In this document: piece after piece, positions 33,890 through 49,549 of the stretch
How positions within the stretch are numbered: position 1 is the stretch's first letter
Layout of the letters: every line of letters starts with the position of its first letter
Source: Cynocephalus volans
Lineage: Eukaryota > Chordata > Mammalia > Dermoptera > Cynocephalidae
Direction: 5' to 3'
Length of the DNA: 64,000 bases
Assembly (NCBI RefSeq): GCF_027409185.1
Contig: NC_084474.1
Location: 4,271,382 to 4,335,381 of the forward strand
Program-made: the position numbers and the translations under genes
Notes under the pieces: model-generated
Told to the model about the DNA's origin: nothing
Seen by the model: the letters and a program-made list of their open reading frames with translations, nothing else
Database searches by the model: none

Positions 33890-36165
33890 AAATGATAAAA
33901 AACTCTTCTCCTGAGCAGTTTTGTTCTACACTCAGACTTCTCCATCTCCATCTCCTTTGATATAATCTAGAAACCTATCCTTTCCCCTCTATTGGGCCTA
34001 TAATCCAGTGACCCTAGCAGCTTTTCACTCTCCTCGTGTCCTCCTTTATCCACATAGCTTAGATTCTAAGGTCTTTCATTATAACTCCATCTTTGCATAT
34101 ACCCTTAACTTCCTTGTGTCTTTCCTGACTCAACAACAAAATCCCATCATATTAAATTCATTTCTACACATAATCCAAGTTATCACCCTCATATCTGAAC
34201 GTGGTTGAAGAAAAACACATAATCATGCTAACTCAGTTTGTAATTCTTAACCACTAGCCTCCAATGGGCCCCTGTGGCTTCCCTACTCCATTATTCCCTC
34301 TCCCATTCTCTTAAAGGATGATTTCATACTTTCTCCTGTCTCCTTGAGCCTCCAGCACCTCTTAATCCATCTTCACTTTCAGCTGATGCCTTTGCTTCCT
34401 ACCGCACTAAAAAAAATAGAAACAATCAAAAGACAACTTCCACAACTTTCCTCAGCCACATCCGTATGCCTAACCTCTGTGCCCATATATCCTGCTTTTC
34501 CCTAATACTATGGGAAAATTGTCTGTGCTCCTATCTAAGGCCAACGCTTCCACTTGTGCATTAGATTACATCCCCTTACCTGCTCCAGGACATCATTCCA
34601 ACAGTTTCCCCCTCTTGTGTGAGTCATCAGGCTCCCCTCTACTAGGTCATTCCCATCAGCATGTAATCAGCTGCTATTCCTACCATATTAAAAAAAAAAA
34701 AAAATGTATACCTTCTTTTGCCTTTACTTCTCTATCGAGCTACTACCTCTTTCTCTGCTCCTCTTTATTATAAAATACCTCAAAAGAGTAGCCACGTACT
34801 ACTATAACCAATTTCTTTTCTTCCATTTTTTCTTGAACCCACTCCAATTACCTGTTCATTCTCCCCTGCCCTGATCATGGAAACTGTTTTAAGATCACCT
34901 CCATGTTCTGATAGTCAATTTTCAATCTTCATCTTGACCCATTTACAGAATTTAATAGCTGATCCTTCCTTCTGAAACATTTTCTTCACTTGGCTTCTAA
35001 GGAACCAGAGTCTCAATGTTTTTTCCTACTTCACTGGCCATTCCTTCTCAGTTTCTCTGATATCCAAAACTTGGAATACGCCAGGACTCCTCAAAATTCT
35101 CTTCTCCCTTGGTGATCTCATCTAGTCTCATTCCTTTAAGTACCACCTACTTGAGTCCTAAATTCAGATTTTCAGCTCAGATCTGTCCTTTCAACTTCAG
35201 ACACACATGTCCCACTGTCTACTTGATATCCCCTCTCTTGAATGTCTTATAAGCATCTCAAGTTTAACATGTCCACAATCAAATTCCTGATCTTCTTTTC
35301 CCCAAACCTGCTCCTCCTCTATTCTCTCCCATCTCAGTAACTGGCAACTCTATCCTCCAACTGTGTTCTGGCATCATCCTTGACTCTTGCCTTCACATCA
35401 TCCAATTCATCAGCATATCCTGATGGGTCTACCTTCAAAACATAATCAGAATTCCAATCCTACCACTACCACCATAATCCAAACCTCAAAATCTCTTACT
35501 TGGATAACTGTAATAGCCTCCTAAAGTTCTCCCTGCTTCTATTACTGTCCACCCCCCATTCAGTCTACATAGGAAACAGAGTAATCCTGTTAAAACCTAA
35601 GTCAAACTATGCTGCTCTTCTGTTCAAAACCTTCCAAGGATTCCTATTTCGTTCAGAGTAAAAGTCAAAATCCTCACAACGGCCTAGAAGACCCTACAGA
35701 ACCTGGCCTCCCATTACCTTGCTGTCCTCACCGTCTACCATCTTCACCCTTACTTACTTGGCTCTAACCACATTGGCCTCCTTGTATTTCTGTGACCATG
35801 CCAAGCATGAATCCTGGCAGAGGGCTCTATACTTCCTGCTCCTTTGCCTGATACTTACATGGTTCATCCCCTCACCTCCTTCACGCTTCTGCTAAATGTC
35901 AGAGGGATAGCCCCCATCCCATCAGTTCAGCACTGTACACTTTCATCTTCTCCCTCTGAAGTCTCTCTCTCCTGCCCTGCTTTTTCTCCATAACACTACC
36001 ATATGGCATACCATTTATTTTACCCCATTCTCACCCAAGCTAAACTGTAAGCTCCCAAGAATAAGGATTTTCTTGAAAACGATGTTTGCTTCACTGCTGT
36101 ATCACCAGTACTTGGGACATGGTAACCAGTACTCAGTAATATTTATTATTAAGGAATGTTATCTA
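33890..36165 (+). mobile_element. Decayed L2 LINE, reverse transcriptase region to 3' end
   Basis: An unusually long L2 stretch. In order: the segment with ATCCCCTTACCTGCTCCAGG, a TTGAACCCACTCCAATTACC segment, TTTCTTCACTTGGCTTCTAA, TTGGTGATCTCATCTAGTCT, TCTCAAGTTTAACATGTCCA, AACTGTAATAGCCTCCTAAA, AACCTTCCAAGGATTCC, and the TAAACTGTAAGCTCCCAAGA end. These match the L2 consensus as I remember it. The coding frame is destroyed. Confidence 0.8.
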
Positions 36166-36184
36166 TCATAACAACTTCGATTAT

Positions 36185-37055
36185 TATCTATGTGAATTCA
36201 ACTATCACCTGTGTGCTGACAACATGGTAAATCTCCCACCCGAAGCCCTTCTGACCTCCGTATCCATATATATAACATTCTGCCACAGTTCTCCATTTCA
36301 GATTTAACAAAATCCCACAGTGTATAGAGAAGCACCGTCTCTTCCTCCATCTAACCAAGCTCCTCTTCCTATATTCCCATGTTTAGTATCATCATCATAG
36401 AATGCTGGGAGACTCACTTGGTTCTGCCCTTTCCTTCAGCCCCAACACCCAACCCAACACTGTATCTTTTCCATTCCATCCTGTATCTTCCTCAGAAACA
36501 TTATCTGTGAGATTATCTATCTCTGCTACTGTCTATGTCCTCTGCTTTAGCTCAGGCCATAGTCACTTCTCATTTTGACTAGTGTCACCATCCAACTGGC
36601 AGATGTCCTTGTTCAGGTTTTCTTCAACCTACTGCTCACAATATTACCAGAGCTGAGTTTCTAAAATGCAAATATGATCATGTCAGCCTTTTTAAAAAAA
36701 TTCTTTAGTAGTTCCTCAAGAGCTATTTACTATTTAAATACTTTTAAAGAGCTACTTTACCTATAAGTTAAAGCACAAATTCCTTAACATGAATACAGGT
36801 TCTTCATAATCTCGTACCTTTCTAACCTCATCTCTTGCTTGTATTCCAGCCAGACCAACTACATGCAGCTCCAACAGCTCAATAGGCTTTCTCACACCCA
36901 GGCTGTTCTATCTGAAATGGCTTTTTCCTCTAATCCAATAGTAAACTCTTAGTCATCCCTTCAACACCCTGCTCAAATGTCACCTCCTCTATGAAGACTT
37001 CCCTAACCTTCCTAGTCAGATGCCTTCCTGTTCACTGTCATAGCACCTTATGCAT
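36185..37055 (+). mobile_element. Second L2 fragment
   Basis: A further L2 3' half directly behind the first: ATAATCTCGTACCTTTCTAA, GCTCAAATGTCACCTCCTCT, GAAGACTTCCCTAACCTTCC, CACTGTCATAGCACCTTATG. Confidence 0.7.
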
Positions 37056-37064
37056 AGCTCTGTA

Positions 37065-37290
37065 AAGTAGCAGTTACAAGTTATGGCTGTGGAGTCACAC
37101 TATCTGGGTTCAAATACTAACTCTGATCCTTAACAACTGTGTAACTCTAGGTAAAATAATCCTTTTAAGGCTTCAATTCCTTCATGTGTAAATAGGGGCA
37201 AGTAATTAATAATAAGGTTGCATTAAGTGCAACAAATTGATACATAATGCTGAATATGGTACTTGGCATATAGTAAAAGGCACATACCTA
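37065..37290 (+). mobile_element. MIR
   Basis: GGCTGTGGAGTCACACTATC, GGGTTCAAATACTAACTCTG, GTGTAACTCTAGGTAAAATA, AATATGGTACTTGGCATATA follow the MIR consensus in order. Confidence 0.75.
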
Positions 37291-37534
37291 TTACTAAACA
37301 CATGGCTTTAATTATTTGAAAGATAAAACAGGGTACAGCATTCCTTGGGAAATGGCAAGAAATAAATTGAATTACTAGCAGAGGGCTGTATTTTGAAGGG
37401 TTTTGAAAGCTTACAGTACCCCATGACTATTTTTGTTGTTACTGATGTGATTTCTCCTTGGTACTGTGAAATTAGGGATAGACAGAGACAGAGACACCAC
37501 ATTCACATAATTTTTATTACAGTATGTTATAATT

Positions 37535-37712
37535 ATTCTACTTTATTATTAGTTATTATTGTTAATCTCTTATTGTGCTTAATTTATAAATTAAACTTTA
37601 TCATAGGTATGCATGTATAGGAAAAAAACATAATATATATAGGGTTGGATACTCGGGCATCCACCAGGGGTCAGAAACGTATCCCCTGTGGATAAGTGGG
37701 GACTGCTGTATA
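37535..37712 (+). mobile_element. Tigger-type DNA transposon remnant (right end)
   Basis: Shares the run TTAATCTCTTATTGTGCTTA, TTTATCATAGGTATGCATG and ATCCCCTGTGGATAAG with the copy at 54151-54655, ending GGACTGCTGTA. Only the right-hand end is present. Confidence 0.7.
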
Positions 37713-38024
37713 GTCATCATCTCCTCCTCAAAGCTGAGTGTTGTTTATCCCATCTGGTAAGCCCTAATAATTTCCATTTACCTACCTTCTAATCAATCTT
37801 TAAGCTTGCTTCTTCTGTGATCATCTCAGATCATACTAATCTTACTACATACTGTGAATATCTGAACATATGAAAGAGTCTATATCATTCAATACAGCAA
37901 TGAATTATGTTTAATTGGTACTCTATACCACTGATGTTTATCTTCCTATGCACCTTTCCTTATTTGCACTTAACACATGCCTAATGATTTTGCTGCCCCC
38001 ATAACAATTTTTTACAGAGTAACA

Positions 38025-38215
38025 CAGGATGTTATTGTGATTAAGGGCACACAATTTGAAGTCTCACAGGCCTAAGTTTTACTTACAGTTCTGCTAGTAC
38101 TACAATTACATAACTTAGAGGAAGTCACTCAACTAAAACTATTTCCTTATAGGCAAAATGGGGATAACAATCCCTACCTTATGGGGTTAATAAAGTTGTG
38201 GAACCTAGCTTACCC
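38025..38215 (+). mobile_element. MIR
   Basis: Order TTATTGTGATTAAGGGCACA, AGTTCTGCTAGTACTACAAT, ATAGGCAAAATGGGGATAAC, CCTACCTTATGGGGTTAATA. Confidence 0.75.
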
Positions 38216-39296
38216 TATTTTTAATAACTATTTAACTCTTTATGCAAATAGCCCATGCTGATTTCAGAAATGCTCTGTAACTTTTTAGAAACACACAAAA
38301 ACCAAACAAATCCTTCAAAATCAGAAGACATTAAAATTAGTATGAAAATATAATGTACACTTAGAAACTATGTCTTAATTATAGCTACTATACCTAGCAT
38401 AATTTCTAGAACATCACAGGCACTCAATAAATTGAGTTGTTGGTTGGAAGGATTCCACTATTAACTCCTTTATCATTGTCTCTTGCTAGTGTTGCTGCAA
38501 GACTGCCTAAGACCCTGTAATAAAATCTTTCTGCAAAATTTATGAAACACAGGTTGAAGCAGCTTATACTAAGCCATATCTGTGCTCCCAAAAATAACTT
38601 TCTGCATTATCTTTATGAATACTTTTGTTATTCAAAACATCCTCTCATCTAATCAACATTAACTTTCTCAATTGGCTTCAAACCACTTCCTCTATTACAT
38701 TAGGTCAGAAAACTTGAAAGTCATCCTAAATTATCTTTTGCTCCCTCAAAAGCTACACATTCGACTCCACATCAAATCCATCACCAAGTTCTGCTGATTC
38801 ATCTCCATCTACTACATCTAAATCTATCCACTTCTCTCCCATTTCCACTGCCACCTCTCTAGTCCAAGCTACTATCTTCTTTCATCTTGATCACTGGAAA
38901 AGCCTGCAAAGTGGTTTCCCTGCTTCCACTCTTGCTTAATTCCAATCCATCCTTTCGTTATACAGGAGCCAAGAAAAACCAATTTACAATAAAAATCTGA
39001 TCCTGCTAAAAACCATTTAATGGCTTCCCATTACAATTCTGATAAAAACCCAAATCATAACTTCTGGCCTCAGTCAATCTTCCCACCTTCATTCTGTGTG
39101 ACTCTTTTATTCAATGCACTCTAGTTATACTGGACTTCTGTTCTTCACATTTATCAAGTTCTTTTATGCCTCAAGACATCTATGCAGGCAGTCTCCTTGT
39201 GTATGGAACATTCTTTCCTCTACCTCTTTGCCTTGCTGACTTTCTACTCACCTTTTATGTCTCTGCATAAACAGTTCCTTTAAAAAGTCTTCCCTT

Positions 39297-42200
39297 AGAC
39301 CCAAATAACAAAAATCAGAAATGAAAAAGGAGACATTACAACTGATACCACAGAAAAACAAAGAATCATTAGAGACTATTATAAACAACTATATGCCAAC
39401 AAATTTGAAAATATGGAAGAAAAGGATAAATCCCTGGACACATACAAACTACAAAGATTGAACCAAGAAGAAACAGAAAATCTGAATAAACCAACAACTA
39501 GCAACAAGACTGAAGCAGTATACACCAGTCTCCCAACAAAGAAAAGCCCAGGACCTGACAGCTTCACTGCTGAATTCTACCAAACCCTTAAAGAAGAAAT
39601 AACACCAATTCTTCTCAAACTATCCCAAAAAATCAAAGTGGAGAGTATTCTCCCAAACTCATGCTATGAGGCCAGCATCATCCTGATACCACTGTCAGAC
39701 ACGACACAACAAAAAAAGAAAACTACAGGGTAATATCCTTGATGAACACAGATGCAAAATTTCTCAAGAAAATACCAGCAAAACAATTCAACAACACATC
39801 AAAAAGATTATACACCATGATCATGTGGGATTTATCCCAGGGATTCAAGGATGGTTCAACATACGCGAATCAATAAGTGTGATATGCCACATCAACAAAA
39901 TGAAGGACAAAAACCATATGATCACCTCAATATATGCAGAAAAAGGGGCTGGCCTGTGGCTCACTTAGGAGAGTGTGGTACTGATAATACCAAGGCCATG
40001 GGTTCGGACCCCTATGTAGGGATGGCCGGTTAGCTCACTTGGGACAGCGTGGTGCTGACAACACCAAGTCAAGCGTTAAGATCCCCTTACCGGTCATCTT
40101 AAAAAAAAAAAAAAGATGCAGAAAAAGCATTTGATAAAATTCAACATCCCTTCATGATAAAAACTCTTGACAAATTAGCTATAGAAGGAAAGCATATCAA
40201 CACAACAAAGGCCATATATGACAAATCCACAGCTAACATCTTCTTGAATGTAGAAAAGCTGAAAGCTTTTCTTCTAAGAACAGGAACAAGACAAGGATGC
40301 CCACTCTCACTGCTCCTATTTAACCGAGTTCTGCAAGTTCTAGCCATAGCAATTAGTCCAGAGAAAGAAATAATGAGCATCTAAAATGGAAAAGATGAAG
40401 TCAAATTGTCCCTGTTTGCAGATGACATAATCTTATATACAGAAAAACCTAAAGACTCTACTAAAAAACTCTTAAAGCTGATAAACGAATTCAGTAAAGT
40501 TATAGGATGCAAAATCAATATACAAAAATCACTAGTGTTTCTATATACCAACAATGAACTAGCAGAAAAAGAAATCAAGAAAGCAATCCCATTTACAATA
40601 ACTGCCAAAAAATAAAACACCTAGGAATAAATTTAACCAAGGTGAAAGATCTCTACAGTGAAAACTACAAAACACTGATGAAAGAAGTTAAAAGGACACA
40701 CACAAACACAAAAAAATGGAAAGACATTCAATGTTTATGGCTTGAAAAAATTAATATTGTCAAAATAACCATAATACCCAAAGCCATCTACAGATTCAAT
40801 TCAATCCCTATCAGAATACCAATGATATTCTTTACAGAAATAAAAAAAAAAATCCTGACATGCATATGGAACCATAAAAGATCCCAAACAGCCAAAGCAA
40901 TCCTGGAGCAAAAAGAATAATGCTGGAGGCATTACACCACCTGACTTCAAAATATACTACAAAGCTATAGTAACCAAAACAGCATGGTACTGGCATAAAA
41001 ACAGACACATAGACCAATGGAACAGAATAGATAATCTAGAGATAAACCCACATACTTATGGCCAACTGTTCTTTGACAAAGGCAACAAGAACAGACACTG
41101 GGGGAAAAGATGCCTCTTCAATAAATGATGCTGGGAAAACTGGACATCCACGTGCAGAAGAATGAAACTAGAACTCCCTCTATTTTGCACTATTCACCAA
41201 AATCAACTCAAAATGGATTAAAGACCTAAATGTTAGACCTGCAACTATAAAACTCCTGGAAGAAAACATAGTGGAAATGCTTCAGGACATAGGACTGGAC
41301 AATGATTTTATGAATAAGACCTCAAAAGCACAGGCAACAAAAGCAGAAATAAACAAATGGGATTATATCAAACTAAAAAAGCTTCTGCACAGCAAAAGGA
41401 TCAAAAGAGCAAAGAGACAACCTTCAGGATGGGAGAAAATACTTGCAAACTATGTATCTCACAAAGGATTAATATCTAGAATATATAAGGAACTCAAACA
41501 ACTCAACAGTAAAAAACCAAATAATCCAATTTAAAAACAGGCCAAGGAGCTGAATTTTTCAAAAGACATACTAATGGCCAACAAGTATATAAAAAAATGT
41601 CCAACACCACTAATCTTCAGTGCAAATCAAAAACACAGAGATATCATCTCACCCCATTTAGACTGGCTATTATTAAAAAGACAAAACAAAAAATGCTGAT
41701 GAGGATGCAGAGAAATTCATACAGATTTAGCAGGATTGAATGGCCATTATGGAAAACAGTATGGAGGCTTCTCAAACGTCTAGAGATAGAACTACCGTAT
41801 GATCCAGCAATCCCACTTCTGGGTAGATACCCAAAAGAATGGAAATCACCATGTTGAAGGGATACCTGCACTCCCATGTTCATCGCAGCTCTGTTTACAA
41901 TAACCAAGAGCTGGAACCAATCTGAATGTCCATCAACGGATGACAGGATAAGAAAAATGTAGTATATATACAAAACGGAATACTACTCAGCCATAAAAAA
42001 GAATGAAATTCTGGAATTCACAGCAGTGTGGATGAGTTTGGAGAAAATTAGGTTAGGCAAAATAAGCCAGGCACAGAAAGAGAAATACCCCATGTTCTCA
42101 TTCATATGTGGAAACAAACAAACAAATAAAGAATAAGTTGAACTTTTAGAAACAGAGAGCAGAACTGTGATTACTATAGATGGAACAGGGAGAAGGGAAG

Positions 42201-42529
42201 GGAGATAGTGAGAGGTTGGTTAACAGACACAAAATTACAGCTAGATAGAGAAAATAATTTCTATTGTTGGGGTACAGTAGTGCTAAGCATCTATAATTAA
42301 CAAAAACTTATTGTATGTTTTCAAATGGCTAAAAGAGAGGAGCTTAAATGTTCTCATCACAAAGAAACAATAAATTTCTGCAATGAAGAATTTGCTAACT
42401 ACCCTGATTTGATCACTACATACTGCACACATGTACTGAAATATAACTCTGTACTCCAAAAATATGTACAATCAATATGTTTCAATTAAATTTTTTAAAA
42501 AGTAGTACTTTATAGCCTGTGACACACAC
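39297..42529 (+). mobile_element. 5'-truncated L1, most of ORF2 plus 3' UTR, inactive
   Basis: 3.2-kb L1 with a perfect 15-bp TSD AAAAAGTCTTCCCTT at 39282-39296 and 42530-42544. ORF2 pieces include the reverse transcriptase active-site stretch LFADDIILY (near 40410) and, after it, [18 protein letters not shown]. Frames are broken by stops and frameshifts and by the SINE at 39945-40115. The 5' UTR, ORF1 and endonuclease part are missing. It lies antisense to KAT6A. Confidence 0.92.
39945..40115 (+). mobile_element. Dimeric CYN-type SINE, inside the L1
   Basis: Two tRNA-Ile-like units and an A tail. Perfect 11-bp TSD ATGCAGAAAAA at 39934-39944 and 40116-40126. Both units keep the older tRNA-like centre (GGTACTGATAATACCAAGGC; GGTGCTGACAACACCAAGTC), which places it among the less-derived dimers. 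Confidence 0.93.
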
Positions 42530-43084
42530 AAAAAGTCTTCCCTTCTCACACACACTCCAACCCCAACCCCCAGCTATCTAGATCAGGAGGCCCCTGTCAT
42601 AGTCTTTCACTGCAACCTTACTTTTTTCCTACTATCTATCAGTTTTTAATTACAGCTTTATTTTTATGATTGTTTATTGTCTGTCTCACTTATAAGACTA
42701 AGAGCTTCACGAAGGCAGAGTCTATGTCTTTTTATTTACCCTATAAGCTCTAGTACCAAGCCAGACACATGAGTACTAATGAATGAACTTCATGGAGAAA
42801 AATTACCACCAGTAGAATTTTAGTGCACTGCCAATAAAAATAAGCATGAATTAGACTTTCAATATCCGTTTATTTCCCTGGTGCCAGATACATACATGAA
42901 CAATCAGGAGTTTAATAAAATGCTGAAAGAAACATAACATTAGCCAGATTATTGTCAATATATATTTACATTTCTCCACTGGGCTTTAGTGAGCTCAGCA
43001 TCCCCTTTTAACTCTCTCTAGTTACCTTTTTCACCACATTCCTATTATTCCAACTCTTGCCCATTTCTACCAGCAGAAAATTTC

Positions 43085-43215
43085 ATTCAAATATCTATTC
43101 ATTAAACAAATACTTACTGAGCCTTTACTATATTCCAAGTACTCAGTATACAGCAGTGACCAAAAATAAATTCCCTGTTCCCAAAGCACTTATATTCTAG
43201 AAATAAGTACTTAAA
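43085..43215 (+). mobile_element. L2 3'-end fragment
   Basis: TTCATTAAACAAATACTTAC, TGAGCCTTTACTATATTCCA, ATACAGCAGTGACCAAAAAT, CACTTATATTCTAG follow the L2 3' end. Confidence 0.7.
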
Positions 43216-43289
43216 TTTACGAAGTGGTAAGTACTATGTAGGAAAAGCAAGCAGGTAAGGGGACAGAGTGACACAAAAAAACTTTGATT

Positions 43290-43690
43290 TTTAAAAATTC
43301 GAAGCAAGACTGGAAGACATGGAGGTTTTTTGAGCAGAGGAGTGGTATGATCTAACTTAAGTTAGAAAATAACTGCTACGGCACCTGTATAAGTAACATA
43401 GACTAGAAATGGGGGTGAGGGGCAAAAGCAGAAGCAAGGAAATAGTCTGAAGACTATTACAACAGCCCAAGGCAGAGATGATGGTGGCTTGGAAGTAGTA
43501 AGAAGTGATCACATTCTGGATATATTCTGAAGGCAGAACTATTAGGATTTGCTGATGAGCTAATGGTGCAGTATGAGACAGAGGAAAAAAAAAAATCAAG
43601 GATGACGCCTCTTTGGACCCAGGTGAGTACAAGGATAGAACTGCCATTTACTCCTATTAATGAGGGATCTATGGCTGGAACAGTGAGAGA
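43290..43690 (-). mobile_element. L2 fragment
   Basis: Reverse-complement L2: CTATTACAACAGCCCAAGGC, AGAGATGATGGTGGCTTGGA, TTAGGATTTGCTGATGAGCT, AATCAAGGATGACGCCTC. It directly adjoins a plus-strand L2 end. Confidence 0.7.
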
Positions 43691-43729
43691 CTAGAACATG
43701 TTGCTGCAGCCAGAAGTAAATAAAAATGA

Positions 43730-44560
43730 TGGAGACATGTCAAAAGGACACAGGAACCAGCTTAAAGAAGTTCCCCCTGCCCAAATTTGGAACAATGTAA
43801 GCATCAAAAGAAATACTAATAGCAATGGATTATAACCCATAAAATAAGCATCTATGAGTCTAAACTAAGTGAATAAATAAGTGGCAAGAAGAAAAAGCTC
43901 TTCCTTAATAGTAGAATACCAACTAATAAATGTAATAAAAATGAAGGAATTAGAAAATCATGTTTGGCACCCTACAAAGTAAATGCTTCAGGCAAGAATC
44001 ATCACTGGACGCTAAATCTGGTGGGTAAAAGTTTGATGAGAAACAGGATATTTGCCAGGTCTCAAAGTATACCCCCATAAGATATTTAAATATAGAAAGA
44101 ATGTAATAATTTTGCCAAGAAGAAACATGGCAGAATACCAAATGATCAAAGTTAACATCACTTGCAATGACACAAAGAGATATTACATGCCTAGTGATAT
44201 GTCGCACTGAGGAGGACACACCACCTCTGTGGTATTTTCTAACCATGATCAAACACAAGACAAGCCCTAAGTGATAGATATTCTAGGAAATAAATGCCTC
44301 ACATACTTCAAAATTGTCAAGGTCATGAGAGGTAAAGGCTGAGGAACTGTTCCAGATTACAAGGAAATTAGAGACATGACAACTAAATGAAACACATGAC
44401 CCGGGACTGGATAGTGAACCAGGAAAAGTTCTTTTATCCTTTTGTTATAGAGAACATTAGTGATACAACCAGTGAAATTTTAATAAAGTCTTTAGATAAG
44501 ATAATAATGCTTTATCTGAGTTAAATTCCTTACTGGATAATTGGACCATGGTCACATACA
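43730..44560 (+). mobile_element. Old L1 (L1M-type) 3' UTR
   Basis: AGCAATGGATTATAACCCAT, ATCTATGAGTCTAAACTAAG, ACCACCTCTGTGGTATTTTC, AATTGTCAAGGTCATGAGAG, GAGACATGACAACTAAATGA occur in the same order as in the blocks at 11930-13070 and 50370-51515. Confidence 0.75.
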
Positions 44561-45104
44561 AGAATGCCCTTGTTTTTAGGAAATATACACCAATAATTAG
44601 GAGTAAAGGGATATTATTAGCATTATGTCTGCAACTTACTCAGGGAAAAAAAAGTTCTTCCAGTTAGGAAGAAAGTAACTACTCTCACTGAACTCCATGT
44701 ACGTTTCTACTGTAGTACTTATAATACTTTGTTTTACTTATTAGTAGGAAAGGAAATGGGCCGTGAGAGGATAAGCAACTTGCCCAAAGTAGAAATTAGT
44801 ACATGACAGAAGGTCCCTCTGACTCAAAGCCAATACTTTGTTAAATCAATAATATGGCTGAATGCTGAGTAAATGCTTGCTGCTTTTATTTTTCGAAAGT
44901 TCTCCCATAATGACAGACATAAAACGTCTATTCACCAATGGGTCTCTTAATCCAAAGAGTTTTACCTACAAAACTGGAATCCCCAGCATCAGATCTTATA
45001 AATTCTTACTTTCGAGATAAGAAACAGAGGACTCAACCTGGCTTACATGATGCATTGGTTGGTAGCAAAGAAGGAAAAGACAAAAGATAAATGAACATAA
45101 ACTA

Positions 45105-45520
45105 GAAGAGCCTTTATGATCTAGCCCCTGCAGACTTTTCCAACCTCATCTCTTGTCATTCTCTACACCCTATGTTCTTTATCTTCAATCACTCTAATTC
45201 CTACAATTAAGCATTGTCCCTTACCTTCAAGTCTGTTGCATCTTCACTTCTGTTCCTTCTGATTATATGGAACCCCATTCCCTGACATCCTGAAAGACTC
45301 TTACATATCCTTTAGGATCCCTCAATGAATCCTCCTCTGACCTCTTCAGGCAGTGGTAGAGGCTTACTTCCCTATTCTCCCAAAACACTGTGTATTCTAT
45401 AATTGAACTTTTCACATTTATAAAATTACTTACTTACAAGTCTCTCCTGGGCTATACTTGAGGGGAGGAATTCTGTTATTCACTTTAGCATCTCCAGCAT
45501 CTGGCACATAAGTAAACACA
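45105..45520 (+). mobile_element. L2 fragment with a small internal tandem duplicate at its end
   Basis: CTTTATGATCTAGCCCCTGC, CCAACCTCATCTCTTGTCAT, TGAATCCTCCTCTGACCTCT, CATCTCCAGCATCTGGCACA. Just after it TAATCCTAAACTCTTCTT occurs twice, 25 bp apart, at 45521 and 45546. Confidence 0.7.
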
Positions 45521-45822
45521 TAATCCTAAACTCTTCTTTGGCACGTAATCCTAAACTCTTCTTCATATAATAAGAGAGAAAATAAATAAACCAAGCTCAT
45601 TTGATACTGGTAGTCAAAGCAATGTGTTTATCTGCAAAACCAAAGCAGTTATCATGGGTTTGAAAAGAATACCCCAGCCTGAAGAACTGCATATACATGG
45701 AAACCTTTTCTCAGACTAGATGGACAAATTGCTGTTACTGCTTTACCCACAATATAATTAATCCTCTGTTTCTCATCCATGAACAAGCTTCTTGATTGTT
45801 CAACCTGAATATCCAGCTTTAC

Positions 45823-45941
45823 CTGCAGTGCTTGTTCTTGGATATCACGAAATAATTCCATATCTTTCTCAGTCATGACTTCCTGGTTCCCAAAAAGCCG
45901 CTCCTCGCTTTCTTGCTTGCCATCCCAGCCATCCTGATTGT
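45823..45941 (-). CDS. KAT6A: KAT6A exon 8: segment leading into the MYST domain
   Basis: 119 nt: two bases complete an Asp, then [20 protein letters not shown] and [19 protein letters not shown]. Acceptor TATGTTGCAG, donor GTAAAG. It ends in phase 0, so intron 8 could take up a symmetric exon without shifting the frame. Confidence 0.96.
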
Positions 45942-48588
<2,647 letters not shown>

Positions 48589-48804
48589 TCAAATGGGGGG
48601 AAAAAGTAATCGTTAAAAAGAAATCCTTATAAGGTTTCTATTTAATATATAACATAATTTAGAAAATAAACTATAGCTTTATTTAAAAATCTATATTGTT
48701 AAGAATTTTCTGTACACTATAAATAATACTATATATGAATGATAAGTAATATTATTAGAAACATCTATTTCTGCAAAGCTTAGTTATTTACAGTGAAAAA
48801 AACC

Positions 48805-48915
48805 CTGGGCCACAAGTCAGAAAACATGTTTGAGTCATAATTCTGCTGTACATCTTGGACAAATCACATTTTCTCTAAACATCAGTGTCTTCATCTGTAA
48901 AATGAGAGTTGGACT
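48805..48915 (+). mobile_element. MIR fragment
   Basis: GTTTGAGTCATAATTCTGCT, GGACAAATCACATTTTCTCT, GTGTCTTCATCTGTAAAATG follow MIR. Confidence 0.7.
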
Positions 48916-49549
48916 GGAAAACAAATAAGATCCTCCCAAGTATAAAGTTCTATTATACTGTGATCTCTGCACCAACTCTGAATTATACTTTTACTTCTAA
49001 ACACAAGAATGAGTTACTCTCTGAAAGTCAGGAATCTATAGATCATTTTATAGGAAAATTAAAGCTTAATTTAAGACAAAAGTATAGACTCCAATACTGG
49101 TTCTGCATATTTCAGGCTGCTAATGCCAAATCATTTCACTTATACTACGTTCAAGATAGTCTTAAGTGTAGAAAAGGTGGGTAAAATTTTTGAGAATAAA
49201 ATTCCCAAAAGAGGTTTACAGGCCTGAAGATATTTTACATATCATCAAAGGTGAATTACTATAGAGATATTCAACAAAAGACAGAATCAGGTACTGAATC
49301 TTGCCCCACCTCCTCCAGACAAAGCCCAGTTTCCTAGTCCACAATTTCTGATTTCTGCTAATAGATGGAAACACTCGAATTACTTTACCTCAGGAGAATA
49401 CAAAAATGGGACTTAGCTATACCCCAAAGGAAGAACCTATATAGTGATTTGTATACTTAATAAATAACTGAGACTAGATCAGAGGATAAACCTGTGAAAT
49501 GTTACAACAAAATCAAATTTTCTTTCCTGTTTTTTACATAAGAGAAGCA

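Larger units (their letters stand above)
38640..42790 (+). mobile_element. L2 fragment interrupted by an L1
   Basis: Left arm about 38640-39296 (ACTATCTTCTTTCATCTTGA, GCTTCCACTCTTGCTTAATT, AAACCATTTAATGGCTTCCC) and right arm 42545-42790 (GATTGTTTATTGTCTGTCTC, TAAGAGCTTCACGAAGGCAG). Both arms run in L2 consensus order. The L1 at 39297-42529 sits between them, flanked by its own TSD. Confidence 0.75.

Noticed and set aside
39413-41857. Several plus-strand frames of 60-106 codons
   Set aside because: Pieces of the broken L1 ORF2, not host genes.
43357-44258. 96- and 102-codon minus-strand frames
   Set aside because: They lie within L2 and L1 3' UTR remnants.
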